A stretch of 64,000 bases of DNA from contig JAUYRP010000024.1 of NCBI GenBank assembly GCA_030696695.1, forward strand, positions 62,001 through 126,000. Reading direction: 5' to 3'. A program made the translations under genes and the position numbers. The stretch is from Methylophilus sp. GTDB lineage: Bacteria > Pseudomonadota > Gammaproteobacteria > Burkholderiales > Methylophilaceae. Positions within the stretch are counted from its first letter, which is position 1, and the number at the start of each line of letters is the position of its first letter. Below are positions 8,421 through 18,289 of the stretch, piece after piece. Under the pieces are notes generated by a model that ran no database searches, was not told the DNA's origin, and saw nothing but the letters and a program-made list of their open reading frames with translations.

Positions 8421-9860
8421 ATGACCAATCTTGCAGCAAAACGTAACAAAAAAATTATCCCAATCGTTAACGCCACTGACGAAGCACAGTATGTAGCGCT
8501 GTATGCGTCACAAGACAAAATTTATCCTCGTGCGGTAAGTGGCTATTTTAAAAATTGGCGTTGGGTCATGATTTGGCTGACACAAATCGTGTTTTATGCT
8601 ATTCCTTGGCTCACTTGGAATGACCGCCAATCGGTGTTGTTTGATATCAGTGCTCATCAGTTTTATATCTTTGGCATCGTGCTGTTTCCGCAAGATCTTA
8701 TCTATCTCGCCTTTATTCTCATCATTTCAGCACTAGCATTATTCTTATTTACGGCGGTGGCGGGGCGTTTGTGGTGCGGGTTTTCGTGTCCACAATCAGT
8801 CTATACCGAAATATTTCTTTGGATTGAGCGACAAGTCGAAGGAGATAGTCTAGCGCGTATGCGTTTGGATGACGCGCGTATGCATGCGAAAAAAGCTTGG
8901 AAAAAGCTAGCAAAACATAGCCTATGGATTGGTTTTTCGATGTGGACAGGCTTTACCTTTCTTGGATACTTTTCTCCAATTCGCGATTTGGCAACACATA
9001 TTACGGCATTTAATCTGAGCCATTGGGAAACCTTTTGGATATGTTTTTATGGATTTGCTACCTATGGCAATGCGGGGTTTTTGCGAGAGCAAGTATGTAA
9101 ATATATGTGCCCTTATGCACGATTTCAGAGTGCAATGTTTGACGATGACACGCTGATAGTGACCTATGATGCAAAACGTGGTGAACCTAGAGGTGGTCGT
9201 TCAAAGCTGGTAGACGCTACTACAAAAGGCTTAGGCGACTGCATTGATTGTCAATTATGTGTACAAGTATGCCCCGTTGGTATTGATATACGTGATGGCC
9301 TTCAGTACGAGTGTATCAGCTGCGGCCTGTGTGTGGATGCCTGCAATAGCATCATGGATAAAATGGAATACCCACGCAATTTGATTCATTTTTCCACTAA
9401 AAATGGAGAAGTCCAACAACTGAGCAAAGCACAACGTTTGCGCAAAATGTTTAGGCCACGAGTACTTATATACAGTGGATTGCTCGTGCTTATCTCCGCA
9501 GGATTGGTCATGTCTTTAGTGTATCGCTCACCGTTTAAAGTAGATGTCATTCGTGATCGTGGTGTGATGGCGCGCTTGCTTTCGGATGGCCATGTAGAAA
9601 ATGTATACCGATTACAGATTACCAATGCAACTGAATCAGTACAAACGTATCAAATCAAGGTCACAGGTTTAGACGGGCTAAGTATACTGAATGATAGCGC
9701 TGTAAAGGTGTATGCTACAAGTGAGCAATCAGTGCCTATCAGTGTGCGTTTACCCGATGGCAATGTGAAGCCCGGTGTGCATGCGATTCAGTTTGAAGTT
9801 GAAGCGCTAGGGTTGAAAAAGCGTTTAGTGGAGCAGTCTATTTTTTATATGCCAAACTAG
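8421..9860 (+). CDS. ccoG: cbb3 oxidase accessory protein CcoG (copy 1)
   Basis: 479 residues, a membrane iron-sulfur protein of the RdxA/FixG/CcoG family needed to supply reduced copper during cbb3 oxidase maturation. Visible: several membrane segments (VMIWLTQIVFYAIPW; FILIISALALFLFTA), the conserved GRLWCGFSCPQSVYTE, CKYMCPYARFQSAMFD, two 4Fe-4S ferredoxin motifs (CIDCQLCVQVCP and CISCGLCVDACN), and a C-terminal periplasmic Ig-like domain after a last membrane helix. It starts 160 bp upstream of the ccoI promoter region and is probably transcribed separately. A second, closely similar copy sits after ccoP. Confidence 0.93.
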   Translation: MTNLAAKRNKKIIPIVNATDEAQYVALYASQDKIYPRAVSGYFKNWRWVMIWLTQIVFYAIPWLTWNDRQSVLFDISAHQFYIFGIVLFPQDLIYLAFILIISALALFLFTAVAGRLWCGFSCPQSVYTEIFLWIERQVEGDSLARMRLDDARMHAKKAWKKLAKHSLWIGFSMWTGFTFLGYFSPIRDLATHITAFNLSHWETFWICFYGFATYGNAGFLREQVCKYMCPYARFQSAMFDDDTLIVTYDAKRGEPRGGRSKLVDATTKGLGDCIDCQLCVQVCPVGIDIRDGLQYECISCGLCVDACNSIMDKMEYPRNLIHFSTKNGEVQQLSKAQRLRKMFRPRVLIYSGLLVLISAGLVMSLVYRSPFKVDVIRDRGVMARLLSDGHVENVYRLQITNATESVQTYQIKVTGLDGLSILNDSAVKVYATSEQSVPISVRLPDGNVKPGVHAIQFEVEALGLKKRLVEQSIFYMPN

Positions 9861-9874
9861 AGAAAGTGCAAGGT

Positions 9875-9888
9875 TTGCGTTATATCAA
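9875..9888. promoter_or_regulatory. Degenerate FNR-type box before ccoI
   Basis: TTGCG-TTAT-ATCAA: the right half matches the FNR half-site ATCAA exactly and the 4-bp spacing is right, but the left half has two mismatches to TTGAT. It is in the ccoG-ccoI intergenic region. Given perfect boxes nearby this is plausible but weak. Confidence 0.35.
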
Positions 9889-10044
9889 TGATCTAATGCG
9901 TTGGGCTGATATATTCAAACAAAAAATGATGCAATTCATAGAAAAACAATAATATTTAATTGAAATATATTATGTAAATTTATATAATGTTTGACGGTTT
10001 AGGCGGTCTACACCTAAGTAAATTGGCCTATTGGGGTTTTAAAC

Positions 10045-12303
10045 TTGAACAATGCAGCTTATATAGGGCTTGATGATACCGAGGAATGGGCAAAATTTAG
10101 CCATGCCTTAAATCAGCCAGAACAAGTGTGGCAATCGCACATCGTGGTGGATGGCATGCATTGTGCTGCTTGTGCCTTTAATGTAGAAAAAGCGCTCACC
10201 TCTATTCAGGGTGTGATGTCCGCCGAAGTCAATGCGACCAGCAAGCGTGCGCGCATTACATGGTCAGCCGAAACCACAAAACCATCTGAGTGGATGGAGG
10301 CACTGACCCGCGCTGGCTATGCTGCGTTGCCAGCCAGTGAAATTTTTAATGTTGATGAACGTCGCAAACAACAGCGCTTAATGTTATGGCGTTTGGTGGT
10401 CGCTGGCTTTTGTATGATGCAAGTGATGATGTATGCCTATCCAGCGTATATTGCCGACAGCCAAGACATCACACCTGATATTATCAATTTGTTGCGCTGG
10501 GCTTCATGGGTACTCACGCTGCCTGTTATGTTTTTCTCCGCAATACCTTTTTTTAGCAATGCACTGCATGATTTAAAAAACCGTCAAATCAGTATGGATT
10601 TGCCCGTAGCGCTCGGCATACTCATCACTTTTGTGGTGAGTTCCGCAGGCACGTTTCAACCAAATGGTTGGTGGGGGGTAGAGGTTTATTTTGACTCATT
10701 GACCATGTTTGTCTTTTTCCTGCTTACAGGTCGCTGGTTAGAGCTGAGAATGCGTGATCGTACGGCTGGTGCTTTGGATGTATTAATGCGTCGCTTACCA
10801 AGCACCATTGAGCGCCTTAATGCGCAAGGTGAGTTTCAGCGTGTGGCAGTGAACCGTTTACAAGTGGGTGATACCTTACGTGTGCTACCGGGTGAGGCTT
10901 TTCCAGCAGATGGTGTGATAACAGAAGGTGTCACCAATGCAGATGAAGCGTTATTAACAGGTGAATCCAAGCCTGTAGAGAAATCGCTGGGGCAGGAGGT
11001 AATTGCAGGTAGTTTTAACTTACAAGCCCCAGTAAACATGCGGATAGACAAATTAGGTGATCACACACGCTATGCGCAGATTGTGGCTTTAATGGAAAGA
11101 GCATCTGTTGAAAAGCCAAGGCTTGCAGTGATTGCAGACCGGATCGCTAGACCATTTTTAATCGGCGTTCTCTTTGCCGCCGCACTTGCCGCGTTTATCC
11201 TGTGGCCTGTTGATCACGGACGTGCACTGATGGCGGCAGTTGCGGTATTGATTGTCACTTGTCCTTGTGCGCTTTCACTTGCAACACCAGCTGCAATGCT
11301 GACAATCTCTGGTGCTTTAGCGCAAAGAGGCGTGTTGGTGAGAAAAATGCAGGCGCTTGAGGCACTCAGCAATATCGATACCATCGTCTTTGATAAAACA
11401 GGCACATTGTCACAAGACCAGCTCACCATTTCTGCTATTCAGACCCACGAGTCCTATACGCCCAAACAAGCATTAAATATTGCTGCACAATTAGCAAACT
11501 ATTCCTTACATCCGCTCTCCAAAGCCATAGTAAGGACAGCAGATGTGCATACAGAACCTTCAGAAATGAAATTAGAGGACGTCAAAGAAGTGCCAGGCGC
11601 AGGTTTAATGGCAAATTCTTCAATTGGCACCCTAAAATTAGGCTCATTAACGTTTTGCGGTTTGGAAAATTTAGATAGAATGGCGACCTCATCAGTACAC
11701 CTCGTTTCTGAGCACGGTTGGATTGCCAGTTTTACCATGGAAGAAACCATGAAGGCAGATGTTACTGAGTCTGTGCAAGCGTTAAAAAAGCAGGGTATTC
11801 AGGTGCAACTGTTGTCTGGTGATAACACAGAAACCGTGAATGCCTTTGCTAGAAAAGCGGGGATTGATGTTGCACGTGGCGCCTGTACGCCACAAGATAA
11901 ATTATTGCATATGCAACAGTTGCAGCAGCAAGGGCGACAGGTGGCAATGATTGGTGATGGCTTGAATGATGGCCCGATTTTGGCGTTAGCCAATGTGTCG
12001 GTGGCGATGGGTCAGGCCGTGCCATTGGCACAAGCGCAATCGGATTTTGTAGTCATGAATAATGAAGTACCTATGGTAGTCGTATTGTTGAACCAAGCAA
12101 AACGCACCATGCAAATCGTAAAGCAGAATTTAATGTGGGCAGTTGTATATAACGTCGTGTGTGTTCCGCTTGCCATTATGGGTTGGTTGCCTGCATGGCT
12201 GGCTGGTTTAGGCATGGCTCTCAGTTCCTTGTTGGTGGTCGGTAATGCTTTACGCTTATCAGCAATCCCTTCGCAAGTCTTTTCTAGCGAGCAACAGGTC
12301 TAG
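10045..12303 (+). CDS. ccoI: Copper-transporting P1B-type ATPase CcoI/FixI
   Basis: 752 residues. N-terminal heavy-metal domain with GMHCAAC (C40, C43), then the P-type core: membrane metal site C406-P-C408, phosphorylation motif D450-K-T-G-T-L, TGES in the actuator domain and the hinge GDGLNDGP. CcoI-type pumps export copper to the periplasm for cbb3 oxidase assembly. A TTG start is used because the next ATG falls inside the metal-binding motif; GGGG lies about 10 nt upstream. ccoS follows after 1 bp. Confidence 0.93.
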   Translation: MNNAAYIGLDDTEEWAKFSHALNQPEQVWQSHIVVDGMHCAACAFNVEKALTSIQGVMSAEVNATSKRARITWSAETTKPSEWMEALTRAGYAALPASEIFNVDERRKQQRLMLWRLVVAGFCMMQVMMYAYPAYIADSQDITPDIINLLRWASWVLTLPVMFFSAIPFFSNALHDLKNRQISMDLPVALGILITFVVSSAGTFQPNGWWGVEVYFDSLTMFVFFLLTGRWLELRMRDRTAGALDVLMRRLPSTIERLNAQGEFQRVAVNRLQVGDTLRVLPGEAFPADGVITEGVTNADEALLTGESKPVEKSLGQEVIAGSFNLQAPVNMRIDKLGDHTRYAQIVALMERASVEKPRLAVIADRIARPFLIGVLFAAALAAFILWPVDHGRALMAAVAVLIVTCPCALSLATPAAMLTISGALAQRGVLVRKMQALEALSNIDTIVFDKTGTLSQDQLTISAIQTHESYTPKQALNIAAQLANYSLHPLSKAIVRTADVHTEPSEMKLEDVKEVPGAGLMANSSIGTLKLGSLTFCGLENLDRMATSSVHLVSEHGWIASFTMEETMKADVTESVQALKKQGIQVQLLSGDNTETVNAFARKAGIDVARGACTPQDKLLHMQQLQQQGRQVAMIGDGLNDGPILALANVSVAMGQAVPLAQAQSDFVVMNNEVPMVVVLLNQAKRTMQIVKQNLMWAVVYNVVCVPLAIMGWLPAWLAGLGMALSSLLVVGNALRLSAIPSQVFSSEQQV

Positions 12304-12304
12304 C

Positions 12305-12442
12305 ATGGATATTTTATTTTTATTGGTACCACTGTCAGTCATCCTAGTTTTTTTTATATTAGGTGGTTTATGGTGGGCTATTTATACAGGTCAATTTGAA
12401 GATATTGAACCTGAAGGTGAACGTATTTTGCACGATGATTGA
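12305..12442 (+). CDS. ccoS: cbb3 oxidase maturation protein CcoS
   Basis: 45 residues. One N-terminal membrane helix ([24 protein letters not shown]) and a short acidic tail ([13 protein letters not shown]) that is the CcoS signature. CcoS is required for cofactor insertion into the cbb3 catalytic subunit. It begins 1 bp after ccoI, and its stop codon lies inside the FNR box that precedes ccoN. Confidence 0.9.
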   Translation: MDILFLLVPLSVILVFFILGGLWWAIYTGQFEDIEPEGERILHDD

Positions 12443-12452
12443 TTTGTATCAA
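12439..12452. promoter_or_regulatory. Perfect FNR/ANR box upstream of ccoN
   Basis: TTGAT-TTGT-ATCAA, an exact match to the FNR consensus TTGAT-N4-ATCAA. It is centred 68 bp before the ccoN ATG and overlaps the ccoS stop codon, so ccoNOQP can be induced separately from ccoIS under low oxygen. The FNR protein encoded at 18290-19084 keeps the E-x-x-S-R recognition residues expected to read this sequence. Confidence 0.88.
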
Positions 12453-12513
12453 ATGCGATACGAATATTTTACGGCAAACTGGTCTTAGTCATTTAGTAAA
12501 TTTGGAGAAATCA

Positions 12514-13953
12514 ATGCAACTCGAACACTCGCAACCTAGCACTTACAATGATAAGGTGGTGCGGCAATTTTCCATTATGGCTGTCGTCTGGGGCGTAGTA
12601 GGCATGCTCATGGGTGTGATTATTGCTGCGCAACTGGTATGGCCTGAGCTGAATTTAGGCTTACCTTGGACCAGTTTTGGTCGATTAAGACCACTGCATA
12701 CCAATGCAGTCATTTTTGCGTTTGGTGGTTCAGCGTTATTTGCCACCTCTTATTATGTTGTTCAACGTACCTGTCAAACACGCTTGTTTGCTGGTAAGTT
12801 AGCCTCCTTTACATTCTGGGGCTGGCAGGCTGTGATTATTGCCGCCGCTATTTCTTTACCATTGGGTTACACACAAGGTAAAGAATACGCAGAACTAGAA
12901 TGGCCAATTGATATTTTGATTGCGATTGTTTGGGTGTCTTATGCCATTGTGTTTTTTGGCACCATCGGTCAACGCAAAGTCAAACATATTTATGTGGCCA
13001 ACTGGTTCTACGGCGCATTTATCCTTGCAGTTGCATTACTTCATATTGTGAATAGTGCAGCTATTCCTGCAGGTTTCATGAAGTCATATTCTGCTTATGC
13101 AGGTGTGCAAGATGCCATGGTGCAATGGTGGTATGGTCATAACGCGGTAGGTTTCTTCTTAACCGCTGGTTTCTTGGGCATGATGTATTACTTTGTGCCT
13201 AAACAAGCCGAGCGCCCAGTCTACTCATACAGCTTATCGATTGTGCACTTTTGGGCAATCATCTTCACTTATATGTGGGCAGGCCCACACCATTTGCATT
13301 ACACCGCGTTACCTGACTGGACACAATCTTTAGGTATGGTGTTTTCTCTGATTCTGTTGGCACCAAGCTGGGGCGGTATGATCAACGGTATCATGACGTT
13401 ATCTGGCGCATGGCATAAATTGCGTACAGACCCTATCTTACGTTTCTTGATTGTTGCGCTTTCATTCTACGGTATGAGTACGTTCGAAGGTCCAATGATG
13501 GCGATTAAAACAGTCAATGCACTTTCACACTATACCGATTGGACAGTAGGGCACGTACACTCAGGCGCTTTAGGTTGGGTAGGCTTGATTTCTATGGGTT
13601 CACTCTATTACATGGTGCCACGCTTATTTGGTCAAAAACAAATGTTCAGCATCAAAGCCATTGAACTGCACTTCTGGTTAGCAACGATAGGCATTGTGTT
13701 GTATATCTCAGCGCTTTGGATTTCAGGCGTGATGGAAGGCTTAATGTGGCGTGCCATGAATGCTGACGGTACATTGGCTTATACCTTTGTAGAAAGTGTT
13801 AAAGCCAAATTCCCGTACTACTTCACGCGCTTATTAGGTGGTGTGCTTTACCTCAGCGGCATGTTGATTATGGCTTGGAATGTATATAAAACAGCAACGA
13901 GTGGCAAACCAGTGTTGGTGAATATTCCACAAGTTAGCGCTGCTCACGCTTAA
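12514..13953 (+). CDS. ccoN: cbb3 cytochrome c oxidase subunit I
   Basis: 479 residues, about twelve membrane helices. This is the catalytic subunit carrying the low-spin haem and the haem b3-CuB site where oxygen is reduced. Conserved stretches include [51 protein letters not shown] and [11 protein letters not shown], with the histidine ligands in place. The start at 12514 is chosen because TTGGAG lies about 7 nt upstream; an upstream TTG at 12439 falls in the FNR box. First gene of ccoNOQP. Confidence 0.95.
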   Translation: MQLEHSQPSTYNDKVVRQFSIMAVVWGVVGMLMGVIIAAQLVWPELNLGLPWTSFGRLRPLHTNAVIFAFGGSALFATSYYVVQRTCQTRLFAGKLASFTFWGWQAVIIAAAISLPLGYTQGKEYAELEWPIDILIAIVWVSYAIVFFGTIGQRKVKHIYVANWFYGAFILAVALLHIVNSAAIPAGFMKSYSAYAGVQDAMVQWWYGHNAVGFFLTAGFLGMMYYFVPKQAERPVYSYSLSIVHFWAIIFTYMWAGPHHLHYTALPDWTQSLGMVFSLILLAPSWGGMINGIMTLSGAWHKLRTDPILRFLIVALSFYGMSTFEGPMMAIKTVNALSHYTDWTVGHVHSGALGWVGLISMGSLYYMVPRLFGQKQMFSIKAIELHFWLATIGIVLYISALWISGVMEGLMWRAMNADGTLAYTFVESVKAKFPYYFTRLLGGVLYLSGMLIMAWNVYKTATSGKPVLVNIPQVSAAHA

Positions 13954-13962
13954 GGATTAAAG

Positions 13963-14589
13963 ATGTCAAACGAACAAAACAAAAGCAAGATTAATCACGA
14001 CAAAGTCGAAACCAGTAATTTTTTAATGATCGTATTGATTTTAATTACGATTTCATTTGGGGGGTTGGTAGAGATTGTGCCGTTGTTCTTCCAAAAGTCT
14101 ACTACTGAGCCGATTCGTGGATTGAAACCTTACACGGCGGTGCAATTGGCTGGACGTGATGTATATATTCGTGAAGGCTGCTACAACTGCCACTCACAAA
14201 TGATACGTCCGTTCCATGCGGAAACATTGCGCTATGGCCATTACTCGGTAGCTGGTGAGTACGTGTACGACCACCCATTCCAATGGGGCAGTAAACGTAC
14301 TGGCCCAGACTTGCATCGCGTTGGTGGTCGTTACAGCGATGACTGGCACCGCATTCACTTGATTAATCCACGTGATTTAGTGCCTGAATCGATTATGCCA
14401 GCGTATCCATGGTTAAACACCGCACAGGTGGATCCAAGCGAAATGGCACCGAAAATGCGTGCGTTGCGCACGGTAGGTGTGCCATATACCGATGAAGAAA
14501 TCAAAGCGGCAGCCGATGAGGTGAAAGGTAAAACCGAAATGGAAGCGCTGATTGCTTATCTACAAGTATTGGGTACCCACCTTAAATAA
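13963..14589 (+). CDS. ccoO: cbb3 oxidase mono-haem cytochrome c subunit II
   Basis: 208 residues. N-terminal membrane anchor ([24 protein letters not shown]), then a periplasmic cytochrome c domain with one haem motif C73-Y-N-C76-H77 and a distal Met in the region of SIMPAYPWL. CcoO passes electrons from CcoP to CcoN. Nine bases after ccoN, twelve before ccoQ. Confidence 0.95.
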   Translation: MSNEQNKSKINHDKVETSNFLMIVLILITISFGGLVEIVPLFFQKSTTEPIRGLKPYTAVQLAGRDVYIREGCYNCHSQMIRPFHAETLRYGHYSVAGEYVYDHPFQWGSKRTGPDLHRVGGRYSDDWHRIHLINPRDLVPESIMPAYPWLNTAQVDPSEMAPKMRALRTVGVPYTDEEIKAAADEVKGKTEMEALIAYLQVLGTHLK

Positions 14590-14600
14590 AGGAAACACCT

Positions 14601-14738
14601 ATGGAATTAACGACATTAAGGATATTGGCCACAGTCGCAAGCTTTATTGTGTTTGTTGCGATTGCAATTTGGGCTTGGCGTAACCGCAACTCATCAGGCT
14701 TTAAAGAGGCAGAGTCACTGCCGTTTACGGAAGATTAA
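14601..14738 (+). CDS. ccoQ: cbb3 oxidase small subunit CcoQ
   Basis: 45 residues: one membrane helix (ILATVASFIVFVAIAIWAW) followed by a short polar tail ending LPFTED. Size, topology and the place between ccoO and ccoP identify CcoQ/FixQ, a small stabilising subunit. GGAAA before the ATG at 14601 is a reasonable ribosome binding site. Confidence 0.88.
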   Translation: MELTTLRILATVASFIVFVAIAIWAWRNRNSSGFKEAESLPFTED

Positions 14739-14749
14739 GGGATTTCAAC

Positions 14750-15655
14750 ATGAACGATTTTGTTAATGGATTTTGGCCAATATTTATCACGGCAATTAGC
14801 TTGGGCGGTATTTTTGGATGTGTGCTCCTGTTATGGTTTGCCAATAAAGTAAAAGTGGGTGTTGTAGCCGATGGGGATAACACCAGTGGTCATGTGTGGG
14901 ACGAAGATTTACGTGAAATGAATAATCCAATGCCAATGTGGTGGGTTGGTTTATTTATGATTACGGTCATTTTCGGTTTGGCTTATTTGTTCTTGTTCCC
15001 AGGCTTGGGTACCTACAATGGTAAACTCGGCTGGACAGGGGTTAAGCAATATGAGGCAGAAGTAGCCAAAACCAATGAAGTTATTGCACCGTTGTATGCA
15101 AAATATGCTTCGATGTCGGTAGAAGACTTATCTAAAGATGAAGATGCCAAAGGCATTGGTCAACGTTTATTTTTGAATAACTGTGCGCAGTGTCATGGCT
15201 CTGATGCGCGTGGTAGCCGTGGCTTTCCTAACTTGACTGATCAAGACTGGTTATATGGCGGTAGCCCAGAAAAAATCAACGAGACGCTTGTCAATGGCCG
15301 CGTAGGCATGATGCCTCCGATGGGTGCTGCTTTAGGGTCTGATGATGATGTGAAAAATGTGGCGAACTATGTATTGAGTCTATCTGGCAGCATGCACGAC
15401 TCTGGACGCGCCGGCGCTGGTAAAGCGAAGTTTGGCGTGTGTGCAGCCTGTCATGGTGCGGATGGTAAAGGTAATCAAGCGATTGGTGCACCTAACCTGA
15501 CTGACAATATTTGGCTACATGGTGCTGGCGAAGCTGCCATCATCAAGCGTATTCATGAAGGTAAAGTAAACCAAATGCCAGCATGGAAAGAAAAGTTCAC
15601 ACCTGAACAAATACATGTATTGACTGCTTATGTATGGGGCTTGTCCAACAAATGA
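14750..15655 (+). CDS. ccoP: cbb3 oxidase di-haem cytochrome c subunit III
   Basis: 301 residues. Two N-terminal membrane helices with the typical HVWDEDLREMNNPMPMWW linker, then two cytochrome c domains with haem motifs C145-x-x-C148-H and C231-x-x-C234-H. The distal Met residues lie in GMMPPMGAAL and VNQMPAWKE. CcoP accepts electrons from soluble cytochromes. Its last four bases overlap the next gene (ATGA). Confidence 0.95.
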   Translation: MNDFVNGFWPIFITAISLGGIFGCVLLLWFANKVKVGVVADGDNTSGHVWDEDLREMNNPMPMWWVGLFMITVIFGLAYLFLFPGLGTYNGKLGWTGVKQYEAEVAKTNEVIAPLYAKYASMSVEDLSKDEDAKGIGQRLFLNNCAQCHGSDARGSRGFPNLTDQDWLYGGSPEKINETLVNGRVGMMPPMGAALGSDDDVKNVANYVLSLSGSMHDSGRAGAGKAKFGVCAACHGADGKGNQAIGAPNLTDNIWLHGAGEAAIIKRIHEGKVNQMPAWKEKFTPEQIHVLTAYVWGLSNK

Positions 15656-17112
15656 CTAAAATCGACACGCGGGGAGTCAAAGAGACTGCAATTCCTTTAG
15701 ATGAAGTTGTTTATTCACTTTATCAGTCTCAAGATAAGGTATATCCCCGCAGTGTGACTGGTGTGTTTAATAATTGGCGCTGGGCCATGGTATGGCTCAC
15801 CCAGTTGTTTTTTTACGGCGTGCCTTGGTTAGAATGGGGCCAACGCCAAGCTATGTTGTTTGATTTAGAAGCAAAACGTTTTTTTATTTTTGGTTTAGTG
15901 CTGAATCCACAAGATTTAATTTACCTCACGTTTTTGCTGATTATTTCAGCGCTTTCTCTTTTTCTTTTTACTGCTATTGCCGGACGATTATGGTGTGGTT
16001 ATACCTGTCCACAAACTGTCTATACCGAAATTTTCTTGTGGATAGAATCCAAAATTGAAGGTGATCGTGCTGCCCGCATGAAGTTAGACCAATCGGCTGT
16101 GAGTGCGAAAAAAATCTCCAGAAAATTTCTAAAACATTTTGTTTGGATTACATTTGCCTTATGGACCGGTTTCACATTTGTAGGGTATTTCACACCGATA
16201 CGTGAGTTGTTCAGCAGTACCTTGCAATTTAGTTTGGGCCCATGGGAAACATTTTGGGTATGTTTTTACGGTTTTGCTACCTATGGCAATGCTGGTTTTA
16301 TGCGTGAACAAGTATGTAAATACATGTGTCCGTATGCACGTTTTCAGAGTGCAATGTTTGACGATGACACCTTAATAGTGACTTACGATGAAGCCCGTGG
16401 TGAGCCAAGAGGCGGCCGTAATAAAAAATCCGTTGAGGAAAATGCTGCGCTTGGTTCTTGTATTGATTGCAGTTTGTGTGTGCAAGTTTGTCCTACCGGT
16501 ATTGATATTCGTAAGGGTTTGCAATACGAATGTATTGGATGTGGCGCTTGTGCTGATGTGTGTGACACCGTCATGGATAAAATGGGCTTTGCACCTGGCC
16601 TAATTAAATATTCCACAGAAAATGCGATGAAGAATAATTGGTCACGCCACCATATTATTCAACGCATCCTCAGACCACGCGTCCTTATTTACTCTACTAT
16701 TTTGACATTATTGGTGGTTGGCTTTAGCGTTAGCCTGTATTTTAAACCGTCGTTTCGCGTAGATGTATTGCGTGACCGTGCGGTAACGTCACGCATCTCT
16801 GCAGACAACAAACTAGAGAATGTGTATCGATTGAAAATTATGAACAATGCCGAGCATGCACAGACGTATCAGATTAAAGTGTTGGGCGATGACGCGTTTG
16901 AAGCTGAATTTAACGAAGCGAATATTAAGCCTATATCAGAAGCGGCGCATCAAATTACTGTAGCCCCTGGCAAAAACCAGTCCGTGGTGATGGAGATTAA
17001 AGTGCCGGACGGTGTGTTAGATAGAGGGTCTCACCCACTCATGTTTCAAGTGAAATCGCTAGAGACACAAGAAACCACCACCGAAAAATCAGTGTTTATT
17101 ATTACGCAATAA
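15652..17112 (+). CDS. ccoG: cbb3 oxidase accessory protein CcoG (copy 2)
   Basis: 486 residues from the ATG that overlaps the ccoP stop (ATGA), which is more likely than an upstream ATG inside ccoP. Same architecture as copy 1: GRLWCGYTCPQTVYTE, CKYMCPYARFQSAMFD, ferredoxin motifs CIDCSLCVQVCP and CIGCGACADVCD, and a periplasmic C-terminal Ig-like domain. The copies are very similar in the membrane core and differ around the second cluster and the tail. This copy is coupled to the oxidase structural genes and is under the FNR box before ccoN. Confidence 0.93.
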   Translation: MTKIDTRGVKETAIPLDEVVYSLYQSQDKVYPRSVTGVFNNWRWAMVWLTQLFFYGVPWLEWGQRQAMLFDLEAKRFFIFGLVLNPQDLIYLTFLLIISALSLFLFTAIAGRLWCGYTCPQTVYTEIFLWIESKIEGDRAARMKLDQSAVSAKKISRKFLKHFVWITFALWTGFTFVGYFTPIRELFSSTLQFSLGPWETFWVCFYGFATYGNAGFMREQVCKYMCPYARFQSAMFDDDTLIVTYDEARGEPRGGRNKKSVEENAALGSCIDCSLCVQVCPTGIDIRKGLQYECIGCGACADVCDTVMDKMGFAPGLIKYSTENAMKNNWSRHHIIQRILRPRVLIYSTILTLLVVGFSVSLYFKPSFRVDVLRDRAVTSRISADNKLENVYRLKIMNNAEHAQTYQIKVLGDDAFEAEFNEANIKPISEAAHQITVAPGKNQSVVMEIKVPDGVLDRGSHPLMFQVKSLETQETTTEKSVFIITQ

Positions 17113-17133
17113 TCTGTACAAATAGGAATCAGC

Positions 17134-17391
17134 ATGGAACAAAAGCAAACTAAAGCTTGGTGGCAATTCGGTTATGTCTGGTTCATCATGGCTGGGCCAA
17201 TTTTGGTGGTGATTGCCTCGTTTATCACGGCTTATCTGGCCATCACTAATCCTGATCCTCCGATTGAGGATTACTACCGTAAAGGTATTGAAATTAATAA
17301 AACCTTAGATGCAGAGCGTGATGGCCTAGTGCCGGCAGTACAAGGCAGAAACCATGCGGCCACAGGTTTAAAGCCTGCCGAGTCGGATTAA
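17134..17391 (+). CDS. ccoH: FixH/CcoH-like membrane protein, short form
   Basis: 85 residues: short cytoplasmic start, one membrane helix (WFIMAGPILVVIASFITAYLA), then ITNPDPPIEDYYRKGIEIN, the recognisable FixH segment. Classical FixH/CcoH proteins are about 150 residues with a further beta domain, so this is a short version, as found in some betaproteobacteria. It acts in cbb3 assembly. Twenty-one bases after ccoG copy 2 and last gene of the operon. Confidence 0.82.
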   Translation: MEQKQTKAWWQFGYVWFIMAGPILVVIASFITAYLAITNPDPPIEDYYRKGIEINKTLDAERDGLVPAVQGRNHAATGLKPAESD

Positions 17392-17405
17392 GAATAAGTA
17401 ACCTG

Positions 17406-18254
17406 CTACTCACTGACGTGCACGACAAGCCCTAGAGCACGTATTCTGTTAGCCATCACTTCCAACCATTCGCGCGATAAGCGTGAGATAGATGCTGCTT
17501 CTGGTTGGTAGGATGGTCTTGCCACTCCATATAAATACACACCTTTAACCACGTCTTTGACTTGCGCAACACAGTTTAAATAAGCGTCGATTGATGCTTC
17601 ATTAGGCGCTTCACCTTGCCAGCCAAACATACAGGTTTGTATAAAAGTAGGGCATAGCGCAGCACAGGCTTTTAATCTTGCAAGATGCTGTTGTGGGTTT
17701 ACGTATACCTGATTAATGCGTTGTATATCATTACGCGCGCCTGCGTCTAATTTAAACCAAACCTCACCATTCAATTGCTTTAGTTGAGCGATGCTATTGA
17801 GCACTGATTGCCGATGCATCAAACTACCATTGGTAATCATACGTGTTTTCACACTTGTATCTAGCTGGTATCGCGCTCTAAGCTTTTCCACGATAGCCAA
17901 AGCAATATCAAGTTGTTGGCAACTGGTGGGTTCGCCATTGCCTGAAAACGCAATGTCTTTCAGTACTCGCATATCCGGCTCAACATAAGTTTGCATGAAA
18001 TCACCCTGTTGAATTTCTGCAAGAAAACTATCGAGCTCATGCTCTAAGCGTACGGCATCCAGTGGCGGTGCCATCCCGCGTGTTAAGTTAGGTACTTGGC
18101 AATATACGCATTGCCAATTACATGCATTGTTAGGGTTGAGATTAATACCAATTGACACACCGCCCGCGCGTCTAGAAATGACAGGGTAGACGTAAGTGAA
18201 CCCGTGAAATATACGGTTATGGTCAACTACTGTGAGTATTTGCGAGCGCGTCAT
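17406..18254 (-). CDS. Radical SAM protein of unknown substrate
   Basis: 282 residues. The radical SAM cluster motif C45-x3-C49-x2-C52 is in the expected place, followed by the glycine-rich FSGNGEPTSC and later TRMITNGSL and VWFKLDAG. The layout is that of the COG0731-type Fe-S oxidoreductases, related to wyosine-forming enzymes but of unknown substrate in bacteria. It is convergent with ccoH (14 bp gap) and lies just downstream of fnr in the same direction (35 bp gap), so it may be co-transcribed with fnr. Function not assigned. Confidence 0.85.
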   Translation of the reverse strand: MTRSQILTVVDHNRIFHGFTYVYPVISRRAGGVSIGINLNPNNACNWQCVYCQVPNLTRGMAPPLDAVRLEHELDSFLAEIQQGDFMQTYVEPDMRVLKDIAFSGNGEPTSCQQLDIALAIVEKLRARYQLDTSVKTRMITNGSLMHRQSVLNSIAQLKQLNGEVWFKLDAGARNDIQRINQVYVNPQQHLARLKACAALCPTFIQTCMFGWQGEAPNEASIDAYLNCVAQVKDVVKGVYLYGVARPSYQPEAASISRLSREWLEVMANRIRALGLVVHVSE

Positions 18255-18289
18255 TTGAATCTAGACAATCTAAAATGACTGGAAGTGCA

